Positions 7,737 through 16,415 of a DNA stretch of 64,000 bases are shown piece by piece (position 1 is the stretch's first letter; every line of letters begins with the position of its first letter). Source of the stretch: RGIG2094 sp045660065 (lineage in GTDB: Bacteria; Bacillota; Clostridia; RGIG6154); assembly GCA_045660065.1 (NCBI GenBank), contig JAZRDC010000100.1, forward strand, positions 12,561-76,560. Reading direction: 5' to 3'. Made by a program: the position numbers and the translations under genes. Under the pieces are notes generated by a model. That model saw only the letters and a program-made list of their open reading frames with translations. It was not told the origin of the DNA and did not search any database.

Positions 7737-9167
7737 ATGACAAAATCTTATTCAACTAAGAGATCATTGATTACAAGCGTAATTGCTCTTATGCTTTGTT
7801 TCTCAATGCTTTTAGGCACAACATTTGCGTGGTTCACAGATTCAGTAACAAGCGCAAATAACATTATCAAGTCTGGTAACTTAGATGTTGCAATGTACTG
7901 GGCAGACGGTAAAGTTGATCCAACTACAACATCATGGACAGACGCATCAACAGGTGCAATTTTTGACTATGCTAATTGGGAACCAGGTTATGTACAGGTT
8001 AGACACATCAAAATTGCAAATGAAGGCTCACTTGCTCTTAAATACCAGTTAGCAATTGCTGCTAATGGAGAAGTATCTGAACTTGCAAATGTAATCGATG
8101 TTTACTATGCAGATCCAGCTGTTAAAGTTGCTAATCGTGCTCAGCTTACAGAAGACATGAAACTCGGTACTCTTACTGAAGTTCTTGCTAACCTTGGCGC
8201 AACAGGTTATGGTGAACTCCAGAAAGATGAAGCTCACACAGTTACACTTGCATTCAAGATGCAGGAATCAGCAGGCAACGAATATCAGAACTTAGCAATC
8301 GGCTCAGATTTCGCAGTTAAACTTGTTGCAACACAGCTCACATCTGAAGAAGACAGCTTTGACGATCAGTATGACAAAGATGCTGAATATGATTATCTCG
8401 TTGCAACACAGGACGAACTTGAAGCAGCAATCAAGAGCGCTCCAGTAGGTGATGAACCAACTGTTATTGCTTTAGGAACTGATATAAAAGAAACTCTTAC
8501 AATTGCGCAGGAACCTGGTGTTAAATTAGTGATCGATGGTAACGGTAATTCAGCTTTGGAAGGTATTATTGTAGATGGTAAATCAGCAGCATATTCGGAT
8601 GCAGGATTAGTTATTAAGGATTTTGTTTTTGATGCCAACAGCAAAATTGATGAAGAAGCTTGCATTAACCTTGGCGATGGCACCAATGGAACTCGTTACA
8701 TTAGCAACTTAACAGTGGAAAACTGTACTTTTGATGTTGCAGGAAAAGTTGCGGTTAAATCTTATCAAAATGGGGACAAAAACATCACAATCAAAGGATG
8801 TACTGTATCAGATAAAATGCATTCATTAGTTCAGGTTAATAACGTAAATAACTTGGTTGTAGAAGATTGTAAAATTTTCTCAAAGAATGGTATCAATGCA
8901 AACCAGAGCCCGATTGTTACAGTAAAAGGCTGCACAGCTGATGTAACAGGATACGCGGTTCGTTTTGGTGCAACTTCAGGTGCAACTGGTGTAGCAGAAA
9001 CATATCTCATTGAAAACTGCAACTTGAAATCTGCATGTGCAGAATCAGACGATGCAGTAGTTGTTCTCCGTGCTACAACTGAAGGAGCAACACTTACTCT
9101 CAAAAACACAACTCTCACAGGAACACGTGATATTATTAACCTCGGAAACGCAACAATTGTTAGATAA
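7737..9167 (+). CDS. TasA-like surface protein with parallel beta-helix, paralogue 3
   Basis: The 476-residue protein shares the leader and TasA-like domain (about residues 1-215) with the first paralogue, including the DVAMYWADGK start of the mature protein. Residues 220-476 are a pectate-lyase-like parallel beta-helix with repeated NLTVENCTF / ITIKGCTV / LVVEDCKI rungs. No catalytic residues of a polysaccharide lyase are evident, so it may be a structural or binding module. AGGAGG precedes the ATG. The gene is preceded by a structured intergenic block that is also found before paralogue 4. Confidence 0.85.
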   Translation: MTKSYSTKRSLITSVIALMLCFSMLLGTTFAWFTDSVTSANNIIKSGNLDVAMYWADGKVDPTTTSWTDASTGAIFDYANWEPGYVQVRHIKIANEGSLALKYQLAIAANGEVSELANVIDVYYADPAVKVANRAQLTEDMKLGTLTEVLANLGATGYGELQKDEAHTVTLAFKMQESAGNEYQNLAIGSDFAVKLVATQLTSEEDSFDDQYDKDAEYDYLVATQDELEAAIKSAPVGDEPTVIALGTDIKETLTIAQEPGVKLVIDGNGNSALEGIIVDGKSAAYSDAGLVIKDFVFDANSKIDEEACINLGDGTNGTRYISNLTVENCTFDVAGKVAVKSYQNGDKNITIKGCTVSDKMHSLVQVNNVNNLVVEDCKIFSKNGINANQSPIVTVKGCTADVTGYAVRFGATSGATGVAETYLIENCNLKSACAESDDAVVVLRATTEGATLTLKNTTLTGTRDIINLGNATIVR

Positions 9168-9180
9168 TAATTTCATACAA

Positions 9181-9284
9181 GCCCGACCTATCCCTTCGGG
9201 GATAGGCGGCAATCAAAGGGCACGAATTAGTTTGTGTCCTTTTATTGCCGAATAGGTGCAGACAGTTTAAAACTGTTTACATAT
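9181..9284 (+). repeat. Structured intergenic RNA block, copy B
   Basis: This is the second copy of the block at 7597. Hairpin 1 is CCTATCCC/GGGATAGG (9187-9206). Hairpin 2 runs from CGGCAAT (9207-9213) to ATTGCCG (9244-9250) with inner stem AAAGGGCAC/GTGTCCTTT. Then comes the leader hairpin with ACAGTTTAAAACTGT. Stem bases differ from copy A but pairing is kept, and the tetraloop-like UUC(G) is conserved, which is good evidence for RNA structure. Confidence 0.6.
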
Positions 9285-9320
9285 TTGTCATTATAATATT
9301 ACATAAGGAGGAAAAACGAA

Positions 9321-10727
9321 ATGACAAAAGTTTATTCAACTAAGAGATCATTAATTACAAGCGTAATCGCTCTTATGCTTTGTTTTTCAATGCTTCTCGG
9401 CACAACATTTGCGTGGTTCACAGATTCAGTAACAAGCGCAAATAACATTATCAAGTCTGGTAACTTAGATGTTGAAATGTACTGGGCAGACGGTACAGCA
9501 GCAGTTCCAACTGTAGACGCAGGTTGGACAGACGCATCATCAGGTCCAATCTTCAAGAATGATTTATGGGAACCAGGTTATGTAGAAGTTCGTCACATTA
9601 AAATTGCAAACGAAGGCACACTTGCTCTTAAATATCAGTTGGCAATTGCTGCTAACGGAGAAGTATCTAAGCTTGCTGATGTAATCGATGTTTACTATGT
9701 AGATCCTGCTACTCAGGTTGCAGATCGTACTCAGCTTCCAGCTGACAAGAAACTCGGTACTCTTACTCAAGTTCTCGCAAATCTTGCTACAACAGCTAGC
9801 GGTAACCTCGAAGCAGGTAATGCTCACACTGTTACTCTTGCTCTTAAAATGCAGGAATCAGCAGGCAACGAATATCAGGATTTAGCAATCGGTACTGATT
9901 TCTCTGTTAAACTCTTTGCAACACAGTTAGATGCTGAAGAAGATTCATTCGGTAAAGATTATGACGCAGATTTAGACGCTTCACAAAATGGTATAGCACG
10001 CGTTACTTCTAATGGTTCAACAGTAATGTATTATAGCGAAGAAAGTGGTTATGCAGGCAAAGTAAGATTAACTGCACTTCCTGAAAATCTTGGTAGCGAA
10101 TATGTTGTACCTGCAGAAGTTAACGATTTAGGTGGTGTACTCGCAGGTAAAACTCTTGACAAATTGACCATTCATGCAAATGTTCAGAATGCATATAAAT
10201 CTCTTCAGGGTACAACCGTTGATACTGTTGTTGTTGAAAGTGGCATGACAACAATTCCTGATCGTATGTTCTACCGCGCAACTGTTGATAGTGTAGTTAT
10301 TCCATCAACAGTTAAAAATGTTGTAGATAGCGCTTTCCAGGAATCCATTATCAAAGAAATTAAAGTTCCTGCTTCTGTTGAATATTTCGGGGTACAGGCA
10401 TTTGGTTCTTCTAAAATTGAAACTGTTACTTTTGAAGGTAACACAAGAATTCAGAACAAAGCTTTCCGTGGTTGTGCTAATCTCAGAACAGTTTACATAA
10501 ACGGTGATGATATTACTTTTGAAAACACAACTGGTCAGGCTAACTGCTGGTTCTGTAACAGCGAATCAAACAATCCTGGTACAAGTGATATTACATTTTA
10601 TGTTAAAAATGAAACTGTAGCAGCAAAAGTTAAAGCGGCTATGGGTGCTGAAGTTCAAAGTGAAGCAACAAGCAAAGTTAAGATTTATGTAAATAACGTA
10701 CCATACTTTGTTGGTACAAAACTGTAA
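9321..10727 (+). CDS. TasA-like surface protein with BspA-type LRR, paralogue 4
   Basis: The 468-residue protein has the shared leader and TasA-like domain (about residues 1-215). The C-terminal part is a BspA/LRR_5-type leucine-rich repeat region (about residues 285-410), with rungs of the form VDSVVIPSTVKNVVDSAFQ, IKEIKVPASVEYFG and IETVTFEG. BspA-type repeats often bind host or bacterial surface ligands. AAGGAGG precedes the ATG. It is the last gene of the cluster and is closed by the strong terminator at 10743. Confidence 0.85.
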   Translation: MTKVYSTKRSLITSVIALMLCFSMLLGTTFAWFTDSVTSANNIIKSGNLDVEMYWADGTAAVPTVDAGWTDASSGPIFKNDLWEPGYVEVRHIKIANEGTLALKYQLAIAANGEVSKLADVIDVYYVDPATQVADRTQLPADKKLGTLTQVLANLATTASGNLEAGNAHTVTLALKMQESAGNEYQDLAIGTDFSVKLFATQLDAEEDSFGKDYDADLDASQNGIARVTSNGSTVMYYSEESGYAGKVRLTALPENLGSEYVVPAEVNDLGGVLAGKTLDKLTIHANVQNAYKSLQGTTVDTVVVESGMTTIPDRMFYRATVDSVVIPSTVKNVVDSAFQESIIKEIKVPASVEYFGVQAFGSSKIETVTFEGNTRIQNKAFRGCANLRTVYINGDDITFENTTGQANCWFCNSESNNPGTSDITFYVKNETVAAKVKAAMGAEVQSEATSKVKIYVNNVPYFVGTKL

Positions 10728-10742
10728 ATAATACATTATAAA

Positions 10743-10790
10743 CCAAACAAAAAACATCAATGAATTTTCATTGATGTTTTTTTTGTTTGG
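10743..10790. terminator. Bidirectional terminator after TasA-like cluster
   Basis: A long, almost perfect stem (AACATCAATGAA/TTCATTGATGTT at 10753-10778) is flanked by complementary A- and T-runs out to CCAAAC/GTTTGG. It should stop transcription from the surface-protein cluster, so spoVAD 60 bases downstream cannot rely on read-through and needs its own promoter; I see no convincing sigma-G site in that gap. Confidence 0.85.
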
Positions 10791-10848
10791 AATAAAATTT
10801 TTCATTCTGGAAATCAAATAAGTATACAAATTTTTTTAAGGAGTATAT

Positions 10849-11493
10849 ATGAACAGAATAGGAAAGCAGACGGTAGTTTTAAATAATTTGCCAAGAATTA
10901 TAGAAACTGCTTCGGTAGTTGGACAAAAAGAGAACGAGGGTAATCTCGCAGGGTGCTTTGATTATGTTATAAGTGACGGAAGATTTGGTGAAAAATCATG
11001 GGAAAAGGCAGAAAGCAAAATGCAGAAAAAAGCCGTTGAAATTCTCTTGAAAAAATCGGGGAAAACAAAAGAAGAAATAGATTTTATAGCAGGCGGCGAC
11101 CTTTTAAATCAATGTATGGGTACAAGTTTTGGTTTGGCGGATTTTAATATCCCGTTTTTAGGTCTTTACGGTGCGTGTTCCACAATGGCAGAAAGCCTTT
11201 GCATTGCATCAATGACAGTAGATGGTGCATATTCAAAAAATACCATCGCAGTAACCTCCAGTCATTTTTGCTCAAGTGAAAGGCAGTTCCGTTTTCCCTT
11301 GGAATATGGTGGTCAGCGCACACCCACATCACAGTGGACGGTAACAGGTTCAGGAGCCGCTTTAGTGTCAGACAAAGGCTCAGATATCGCCATAACACAC
11401 ATAACTCCTGGCAAAATTGTAGATATGGGAATAACTGACGCCAACAATATGGGTGCAGCAATGGCCCCTGTAAGTGTTAAACTAACACCATAA
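10849..11493 (+). pseudogene. spoVAD: spoVAD N-terminal part, interrupted by 9.1-kb element
   Basis: This frame encodes residues 1-207 of SpoVAD, the thiolase-fold dipicolinic-acid-binding component of the SpoVA complex. It contains GDLLNQCMGTSFG, the LYGACSTMAES nucleophile-region motif, SSHFCSSERQFRFP and GIT.DANNMGAAMAP. After Ala-Pro at 11464-11469 it enters the element and ends after seven foreign residues (VSVKLTP). The chromosomal coding stops at CCCCTG (11465-11470). Joining this to 20554 restores the family sequence MAPAAVDTI without a frame change. AAGGAG precedes the ATG. Whether it is a dead gene or a split gene repaired by excision during sporulation cannot be decided from sequence alone. 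Confidence 0.93.
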
Positions 11494-11494
11494 G

Positions 11495-11516
11495 GTGATA
11501 TGCTAAATCTCTACAA
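11495..11516. repeat. Inverted repeat, left arm (partner at 12001-12021)
   Basis: Bases 11495-11516 are the reverse complement of 12001-12021 with one base deleted. One arm lies just inside attL, the other on the predicted transcription start of the serine recombinase. The spacing of 484 bases rules out a simple hairpin terminator. It may be a binding site for the recombinase or for a directionality or regulatory protein. Confidence 0.6.
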
Positions 11517-11736
11517 TTTACGCAAATTTCCTACTTTTTCCCGAAGGATGAGACACCCCAATTCGCTATTTTTTGACAAAAGGAGAGATGATTAGAAAAT
11601 ACATATAAAATAATGGTACAACCATTTTGAAAATTTTTTTGAGTTTGTGGTTTCTTGGACTAAAATAGGTATAATGCAATCAGAAAGTGTAAATAACAAT
11701 TATTGGAAATCTTGGTTGACGGGAAAGGAAAATCCT

Positions 11737-11943
11737 ATGGTGAATATAGTTAAAGCCGAAGAAATTGCAGATTTAAAAATTCTTACAATTGACCAAACAA
11801 AATCGCAACCTGAACGCTTAACGCAATTTTTTAAGGATGTGAAAAATCCATATATGGTAAGAGTAGGCGATACATTGGTACGAATAGAATTTATCGGTGG
11901 AAGAAATTTTTCAGATGCTTTAACTGTGGCTTTTTCTGTGTAA
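11737..11943 (+). CDS. Small TnpW-like element protein
   Basis: This is a 68-residue protein of unknown function. Its C-terminal half (PYMVRVGDTLVRIEFIGGRN) resembles the small TnpW-type proteins that sit next to large serine recombinases in clostridial Tn4451-like elements; that resemblance is from memory of the family and is moderate. The frame is open from 11647, but ATG at 11737 is preceded by GGGAAAGGAAA and gives the usual size of such proteins. It lies directly upstream of the recombinase gene. A role in excision control (directionality) is conceivable but untested. Confidence 0.6.
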   Translation: MVNIVKAEEIADLKILTIDQTKSQPERLTQFFKDVKNPYMVRVGDTLVRIEFIGGRNFSDALTVAFSV

Positions 11944-11967
11944 AGAGAGATTTCAAAATATTTCTAC

Positions 11968-11996
11968 TTGAAAATGCGATGGTGGTATGATATAAT
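11968..11996 (+). promoter_or_regulatory. Promoter of serine recombinase
   Basis: TTGAAA (11968-11973), 17 bases, then TATAAT (11991-11996). The predicted start lies at about 12003, within the right arm of the inverted repeat (12001-12021), so a protein bound there would block expression. The boxes are vegetative (sigma-A type), not a sporulation sigma factor. Confidence 0.7.
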
Positions 11997-12000
11997 CCTT

Positions 12001-12021
12001 TTGTAGAGATTAGCATATCAC
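12001..12021. repeat. Inverted repeat, right arm (partner at 11495-11516)
   Basis: This is the reverse complement of 11495-11516 with one missing T. It overlaps the predicted transcription start of the serine recombinase, in operator position. Confidence 0.6.
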
Positions 12022-12051
12022 TGTCTATAAAATAAGACGGAGGTACGCATA

Positions 12052-13734
12052 ATGACAAATACTAAATATGCTATGTATGTAGAGCAGCCTCCGGTATTCA
12101 AGGTAATATGGAAAGCTGCTCTTTATATTAGGCTCTCAAAAGACGATGGGGATAAGTGTGAAAGTAATTCGGTAACTTCTCAACGCGAGATATTGATGGA
12201 ATATCTGAAACAACACCCTGACATCGAGTTGTATGATATTTATGTTGATGACGGATGGTCAGGCACAAACTTCAACAGACCTGATTTTTCCCGAATGATG
12301 GAAGATGTTTATGCAGGTAATGTAAACACTATTATTGTAAAAGATTTGTCCAGATTTGGAAGAAATTATACAGATAGCGGATACTACCTTGAAAATGTGT
12401 TTGTAAGACTGAATGTGAGATTTATTGCACTTAACAACGGCGTTGATACTGCATCTAATAATATGAACGCCGCAACTCAATGTATTTCGGTGGGGGTTAC
12501 AAATGTTATCAACGAAAGTGTAGCCGCTACAACTTCTGTCAATGTTCGGGCAACACTTAATGTAAACCGCACCCAGGGCAAATTTATTGGTTCTTTTCCC
12601 ACTTACGGATATTTGAAAGACCCAAACGACCACCATAAACTTATTGTTGACGAGGAAACTGCTCCTGTTGTACGCTCAATTTTTGAGCGGTTTATTTCAG
12701 GGAAAAGTATAATTGGCATTGCAAAGGAACTTAATGAAGAAGGAATTCCTAATCCTTCAATGTATAAAAAACTTAAAGGCTTTAATTACAGACACCCGGT
12801 AGGGAAAAGTAATGACGGCTTATGGCCTGACAGTTCTGTAAGAAGAATTCTTCAAAATCAGATGTATATTGGCAATATGGTACAGGGCAAGAATACCACG
12901 ATAAGTTACAAAATCAAACAATGCAGAGCCATTCCAAAGGAAGATTGGATTATCGTTGAGAATACTCACGAGGCTATTGTGAGTAAAGAGATGTTTGAAA
13001 AAGCACAATCCTTGTTTAACAAAAGCATTCGCACTGCACCGCAGAAAAAAGAAGTTGATTTGTTTTCAGGATTTGTAAAATGTGCAGATTGCCACAGATT
13101 GATGCATAAGAAAACAAATGTTCACTCTTATGGTACCTATCATTATTACCGTTGTTCTACTGCACGAAAAATGAAAAAAAGTGCCTGTGGTAATCATACT
13201 ATAAGAATTGATAAACTTGAAGAGACGGTTATTACAGTCATTCAAAATATGATAGATGTGGCAATTGATATGAATGTTTTGATTGAAAAGATAAATTCAA
13301 GCAGTATGCGCAAGAAAGAATCAACGCATCTTATGAAAAATCTGCAGACTTTAATTTCCGAAAGAGAAAAATGTATGAGCCTGATGACAGGCTTATATCC
13401 CGACTACAAAAACGGGATTATAAGTCAGGCGGAATATCAGAGGTTAAAGCAAAACTTAAACGAAAAAATTGATATTCTTGATAAAAATATCAACAATTTA
13501 AGCGAAACTGCAAAAAACTATGAAGACGGCGTAAATAACGAAAACAAGTTTATTACCAACTTTAAAAAGTACGGAAAATTAGAGTGTCTTAACAGAAATA
13601 TCCTGACAGAACTTGTTGAAGAGATTTTAGTGCATGAAAACAAAATGATTACCATCAAATTCAAATTTGAAGATGCTTATAAAGATGCAATGCACTATAT
13701 AAAAATGAATAAGGACGTAATAAAGACCGCATAA
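12052..13734 (+). CDS. Large serine recombinase of the spoVAD element
   Basis: The 560-residue protein has an N-terminal resolvase domain (about residues 20-170) with the catalytic Ser in ALYIRLSKDDG and the arginine-containing KDLSRFGRNY motif. A recombinase domain (about 185-290; GYLKDPNDHHKLIVDEET) follows, then a zinc ribbon (CADCHRLM ... CSTARK ... CGNH, about 345-385) and a C-terminal coiled coil (about 420-490). Size and layout match the CisA/SpoIVCA, TndX and phiC31-type integrases that use short attB/attP sites. It should integrate and, with a directionality factor, excise the element that splits spoVAD. GGAGG precedes the ATG. Confidence 0.95.
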   Translation: MTNTKYAMYVEQPPVFKVIWKAALYIRLSKDDGDKCESNSVTSQREILMEYLKQHPDIELYDIYVDDGWSGTNFNRPDFSRMMEDVYAGNVNTIIVKDLSRFGRNYTDSGYYLENVFVRLNVRFIALNNGVDTASNNMNAATQCISVGVTNVINESVAATTSVNVRATLNVNRTQGKFIGSFPTYGYLKDPNDHHKLIVDEETAPVVRSIFERFISGKSIIGIAKELNEEGIPNPSMYKKLKGFNYRHPVGKSNDGLWPDSSVRRILQNQMYIGNMVQGKNTTISYKIKQCRAIPKEDWIIVENTHEAIVSKEMFEKAQSLFNKSIRTAPQKKEVDLFSGFVKCADCHRLMHKKTNVHSYGTYHYYRCSTARKMKKSACGNHTIRIDKLEETVITVIQNMIDVAIDMNVLIEKINSSSMRKKESTHLMKNLQTLISEREKCMSLMTGLYPDYKNGIISQAEYQRLKQNLNEKIDILDKNINNLSETAKNYEDGVNNENKFITNFKKYGKLECLNRNILTELVEEILVHENKMITIKFKFEDAYKDAMHYIKMNKDVIKTA

Positions 13735-13775
13735 TTTTTAGTAGTGCAAAAAATATAAAAATGTTTGTTTGAGCA

Positions 13776-13804
13776 TTGATTTTTTGTTAAATATGTGATA
13801 AAAT
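13776..13804 (+). promoter_or_regulatory. Promoter of cobalamin-riboswitch operon
   Basis: TTGATT (13776-13781), 17 bases, TAAAAT (13799-13804), placed just before the riboswitch aptamer. The match to consensus is fair. Confidence 0.5.
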
Positions 13805-13817
13805 TAATACATTCACA

Positions 13818-14070
13818 CAAAGTGTTGGTTATGTCACAACTGCTTTTAGCAAGGCATAATCGGTGGAAAGGGAATGGGGTGAGAATCCCCTGCGATAACT
13901 GTCGGTGTATGCACCAAATGTTTTTATATCCGTTATCGAAAGATAGTCATTGGGAAACTGAGAAGGCAGGATATAAAAATGCAGACTTTTTGTCTATATG
14001 GTGTAAGCCACAAGACCTGCTTTGATGTTATCTCGTAGGTGCGTCTATGCATAGAGGTAGCTTTTTTGTC
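13818..14070 (+). promoter_or_regulatory. Cobalamin riboswitch with expression platform
   Basis: The aptamer shows the family landmarks in order: GTTGGTTATGT (about 13824), GGAATGGGGTGAGAATCCCC (13871-13890), GTCATTGGGAAACTGAGAAGGC (13946-13967) and GTAAGCCACAAGACCTGC (14003-14020). A hairpin followed by a T-run (about 14036-14067) can serve as a terminator switch. A further stem around 14100-14175 lies before the first gene. High cobalamin is expected to shut the downstream operon off. Confidence 0.9.
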
Positions 14071-14191
14071 TGCAAAAATTAATGCATACAAATTGTGAAC
14101 CATCACAGGAAAACTCAGCTGTGGTAATTTTTCAAAACGAAAAATTGCCGCAGTTTTTTGTTTTATGCGGCAAAAAGAGAGGATGGTAAAA

Positions 14192-16405
14192 ATGAAAACA
14201 AAAAAATTATTATCAATCATTTTATGTATGGTGATTGTATTGGGGGCATCATTATTTCCTGTGAGTGCAGATAGTAACACAATTGTGCACAACATCGCAG
14301 AAAAGTATTCAGGAGAAAGTCTTGTAGATGATCCTAATATGATGTGGTTTGTTGCAGATCTTTCTGTGTATGAACAGGTTTATCAGCAAAATTCAATCAC
14401 ACCGGTTATCAGGCAAAATTGCCTTGATAAAATAATTGCAGAGGCAGATAGTTCAGTGTATCCGTCTGCAATGGCAAAATCAATTATAGCATTAAGAGCG
14501 TTGGGATATGATGCTAAAAATGTTATTACTGCTGATTTGACAGCAATTGACGTTGTGAAAAAACTTACAGATATGGTCGATAGCGGTGAGGCAAGTGTTC
14601 TTAATGAATACACTTTGCCATATGTAATTTTAGCGTTGCAACAAGGCAATAATTACGCAACTGTTGAACAGATGGACTATCTGATTGCAAAGGCAGTTGA
14701 AACAAAATCTGCATGGCAGGACACCACCTGGGGAACAGATGCCGCAACACCTATGCTTTTAGCATTAGCACCTTATTACAACACCAATATACAGGTGAAA
14801 AATGCTATTGATGAAACTTTACCTATTATAACTTCATTTCAAGATGAAGCAGGACTTATCAGTAACGCTGCATCTCACGGACTTGCTATGGCGGCATTTT
14901 CTGCACTTGGAATAGATAATCATAGCATAATAAAAAATGGCAATGATATGTTTGACGGACTGATGACAGAGATAACACCTGAAAATGACGGATTTGAACC
15001 AAGTTATAATTCTTTTTCAACAGAGCAGGGATTCAGAGGACTTTTATCAACAATGTTGCCTGCAGGTACAAGAATTTATGATTTTGCAGATAATCCGTAT
15101 AATCAGGCAACAGCAACATGGGCTGAATTTGCACCTGTAACATTTGAGGTTACACCGCAGGACGCAATTGTAACAATAACAGATGCTACACCGGTTAAAA
15201 ACAACAAATTTGATTTAAATGCAGGAACTTATAATTATTCTGTTGTGCATTCTGTATATCAGCCTGTAAGCGGTGTTATTGTTATTACTCCTGAAGAAGC
15301 AGAAAATCATATTCCTAAAACAGTTAATGTTGTTTTGCAACAATACCCGCAATCTTCAGGTGGTGTGAGTAGCGATATTAAAGTGAAGGTTAAAGTTATG
15401 TCACACAATCAAAATGAATGCAATAATTCATTTACTTATAAAAATAATTCTAATGCGTACCAATCATTGGTAAGTGAAACTGTTACTTTGAAAAAAGGGG
15501 ACAGCGTTTTAGATGCGTTAAAAAAAGCACTTAATAAGAATAATATTGTATACTCTGAAAACAACGGATATGTGTCAGCAATAAATAATCAGAAAGAATT
15601 TGACCACGGAAGTAATTCAGGTTGGATGTTCACTGTTGACGGACAGCATTCCACAAAAGGAAGCTTAGAAACCAAATTGTCAAACGGTCAGGAAGTTGTT
15701 TGGTTTTATACAGATGACTATACTGCAGAAAGAGGATCGGAAAGCATAAGACCATCTTCTTCAGGTACATCTAAGAAGGAAAAAGCCTGGGGTCTTGAAG
15801 GAAAAAATCCTGATATCAAAAAAAGAGATGTAGAGATTAAAGGCAAAACATTTGGTGATATTAAAAATCATAAAAATAAGACCGCCATTGAGTCTTTGGC
15901 TGAAAGAAAAATTATTAATGGCAAAAGTGAAACACTTTTTGAGCCTGACGGGCTTATGACAAGAAGTGAATTTGCAACAATTATTGTAAATGGATTGTGT
16001 CTGCCTGTTAAAGACGGAAAAGAATTTAAAGATGTTTTAAAAACCGATTGGTTTTTTGATTATATTGAAACCGCCTATGCCTATGGTATTGTAAAAGGGG
16101 AGTCTGACACAGAGTTTAACCCAAACGGAACAATCACAAGAGAAGAAGCGGTTGTTATGCTCGCAAGAGCGGCAAAATTGTGCGGAATGGATACTTCGGT
16201 AAGTTCTGATGGTGTTCGCAATGTTTTGGCACAATTTACTGATTACAAAACTGTATCTGACTGGGCGCAATGTTCACTTGCATTTTGTTACGGCAAAAAA
16301 ATATTATCAAACGAAGTGTTGGAAATTAAACCGTCAGAGTGTGTTACAAGAGCGGAAATAGCGGAAATACTTTATAATATGCTTTGTCTTGCTAAACTTA
16401 TATAA
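14192..16405 (+). CDS. Transcobalamin-like SLH surface protein (DUF4430)
   Basis: The 737-residue secreted protein has a signal peptide (1-25) and an alpha/alpha-toroid of prenyltransferase-like repeats (about 30-290). A PEGA-like beta segment (about 310-385) and a DUF4430 domain (about 393-510) follow, then SLH repeats (about 556-737) for cell-wall attachment. An alpha-toroid followed by a DUF4430 beta-domain is the two-domain plan of animal intrinsic factor and transcobalamin. Under a cobalamin riboswitch this suggests a corrinoid-capturing surface receptor; that role is inference. ATG at 14192 is chosen over 14165 because AGAGGATGG precedes it and it gives a normal signal peptide. Confidence 0.85.
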   Translation: MKTKKLLSIILCMVIVLGASLFPVSADSNTIVHNIAEKYSGESLVDDPNMMWFVADLSVYEQVYQQNSITPVIRQNCLDKIIAEADSSVYPSAMAKSIIALRALGYDAKNVITADLTAIDVVKKLTDMVDSGEASVLNEYTLPYVILALQQGNNYATVEQMDYLIAKAVETKSAWQDTTWGTDAATPMLLALAPYYNTNIQVKNAIDETLPIITSFQDEAGLISNAASHGLAMAAFSALGIDNHSIIKNGNDMFDGLMTEITPENDGFEPSYNSFSTEQGFRGLLSTMLPAGTRIYDFADNPYNQATATWAEFAPVTFEVTPQDAIVTITDATPVKNNKFDLNAGTYNYSVVHSVYQPVSGVIVITPEEAENHIPKTVNVVLQQYPQSSGGVSSDIKVKVKVMSHNQNECNNSFTYKNNSNAYQSLVSETVTLKKGDSVLDALKKALNKNNIVYSENNGYVSAINNQKEFDHGSNSGWMFTVDGQHSTKGSLETKLSNGQEVVWFYTDDYTAERGSESIRPSSSGTSKKEKAWGLEGKNPDIKKRDVEIKGKTFGDIKNHKNKTAIESLAERKIINGKSETLFEPDGLMTRSEFATIIVNGLCLPVKDGKEFKDVLKTDWFFDYIETAYAYGIVKGESDTEFNPNGTITREEAVVMLARAAKLCGMDTSVSSDGVRNVLAQFTDYKTVSDWAQCSLAFCYGKKILSNEVLEIKPSECVTRAEIAEILYNMLCLAKLI

Positions 16406-16415
16406 GGGTAATTGA

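Noticed and set aside
4377..9284. CRISPR or tandem repeat array
   Set aside because: The repeats are three gene leaders spaced by whole genes, not regularly spaced short spacers.
4194..10814. Shared 12-mer CATTCTGGAAAT at 4194-4205 and 10803-10814 as ends of an insertion
   Set aside because: The first copy lies inside the invertible segment rather than at the left border of the insertion, and 12 bases in A+T-rich DNA can match by chance.
11573..11605. Six-codon leader peptide (AGGAGAG followed by ATG ATT AGA)
   Set aside because: Too short to support; no attenuator follows.
12259..12636. 125-residue minus-strand frame in the recombinase gene
   Set aside because: Shadow of the serine recombinase catalytic domain; no start signal.
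14192..16405. Squalene/terpene cyclase function for the alpha-toroid protein
   Set aside because: It is a secreted SLH protein, with DUF4430 attached and a cobalamin riboswitch upstream; no cyclase acid motif was seen.
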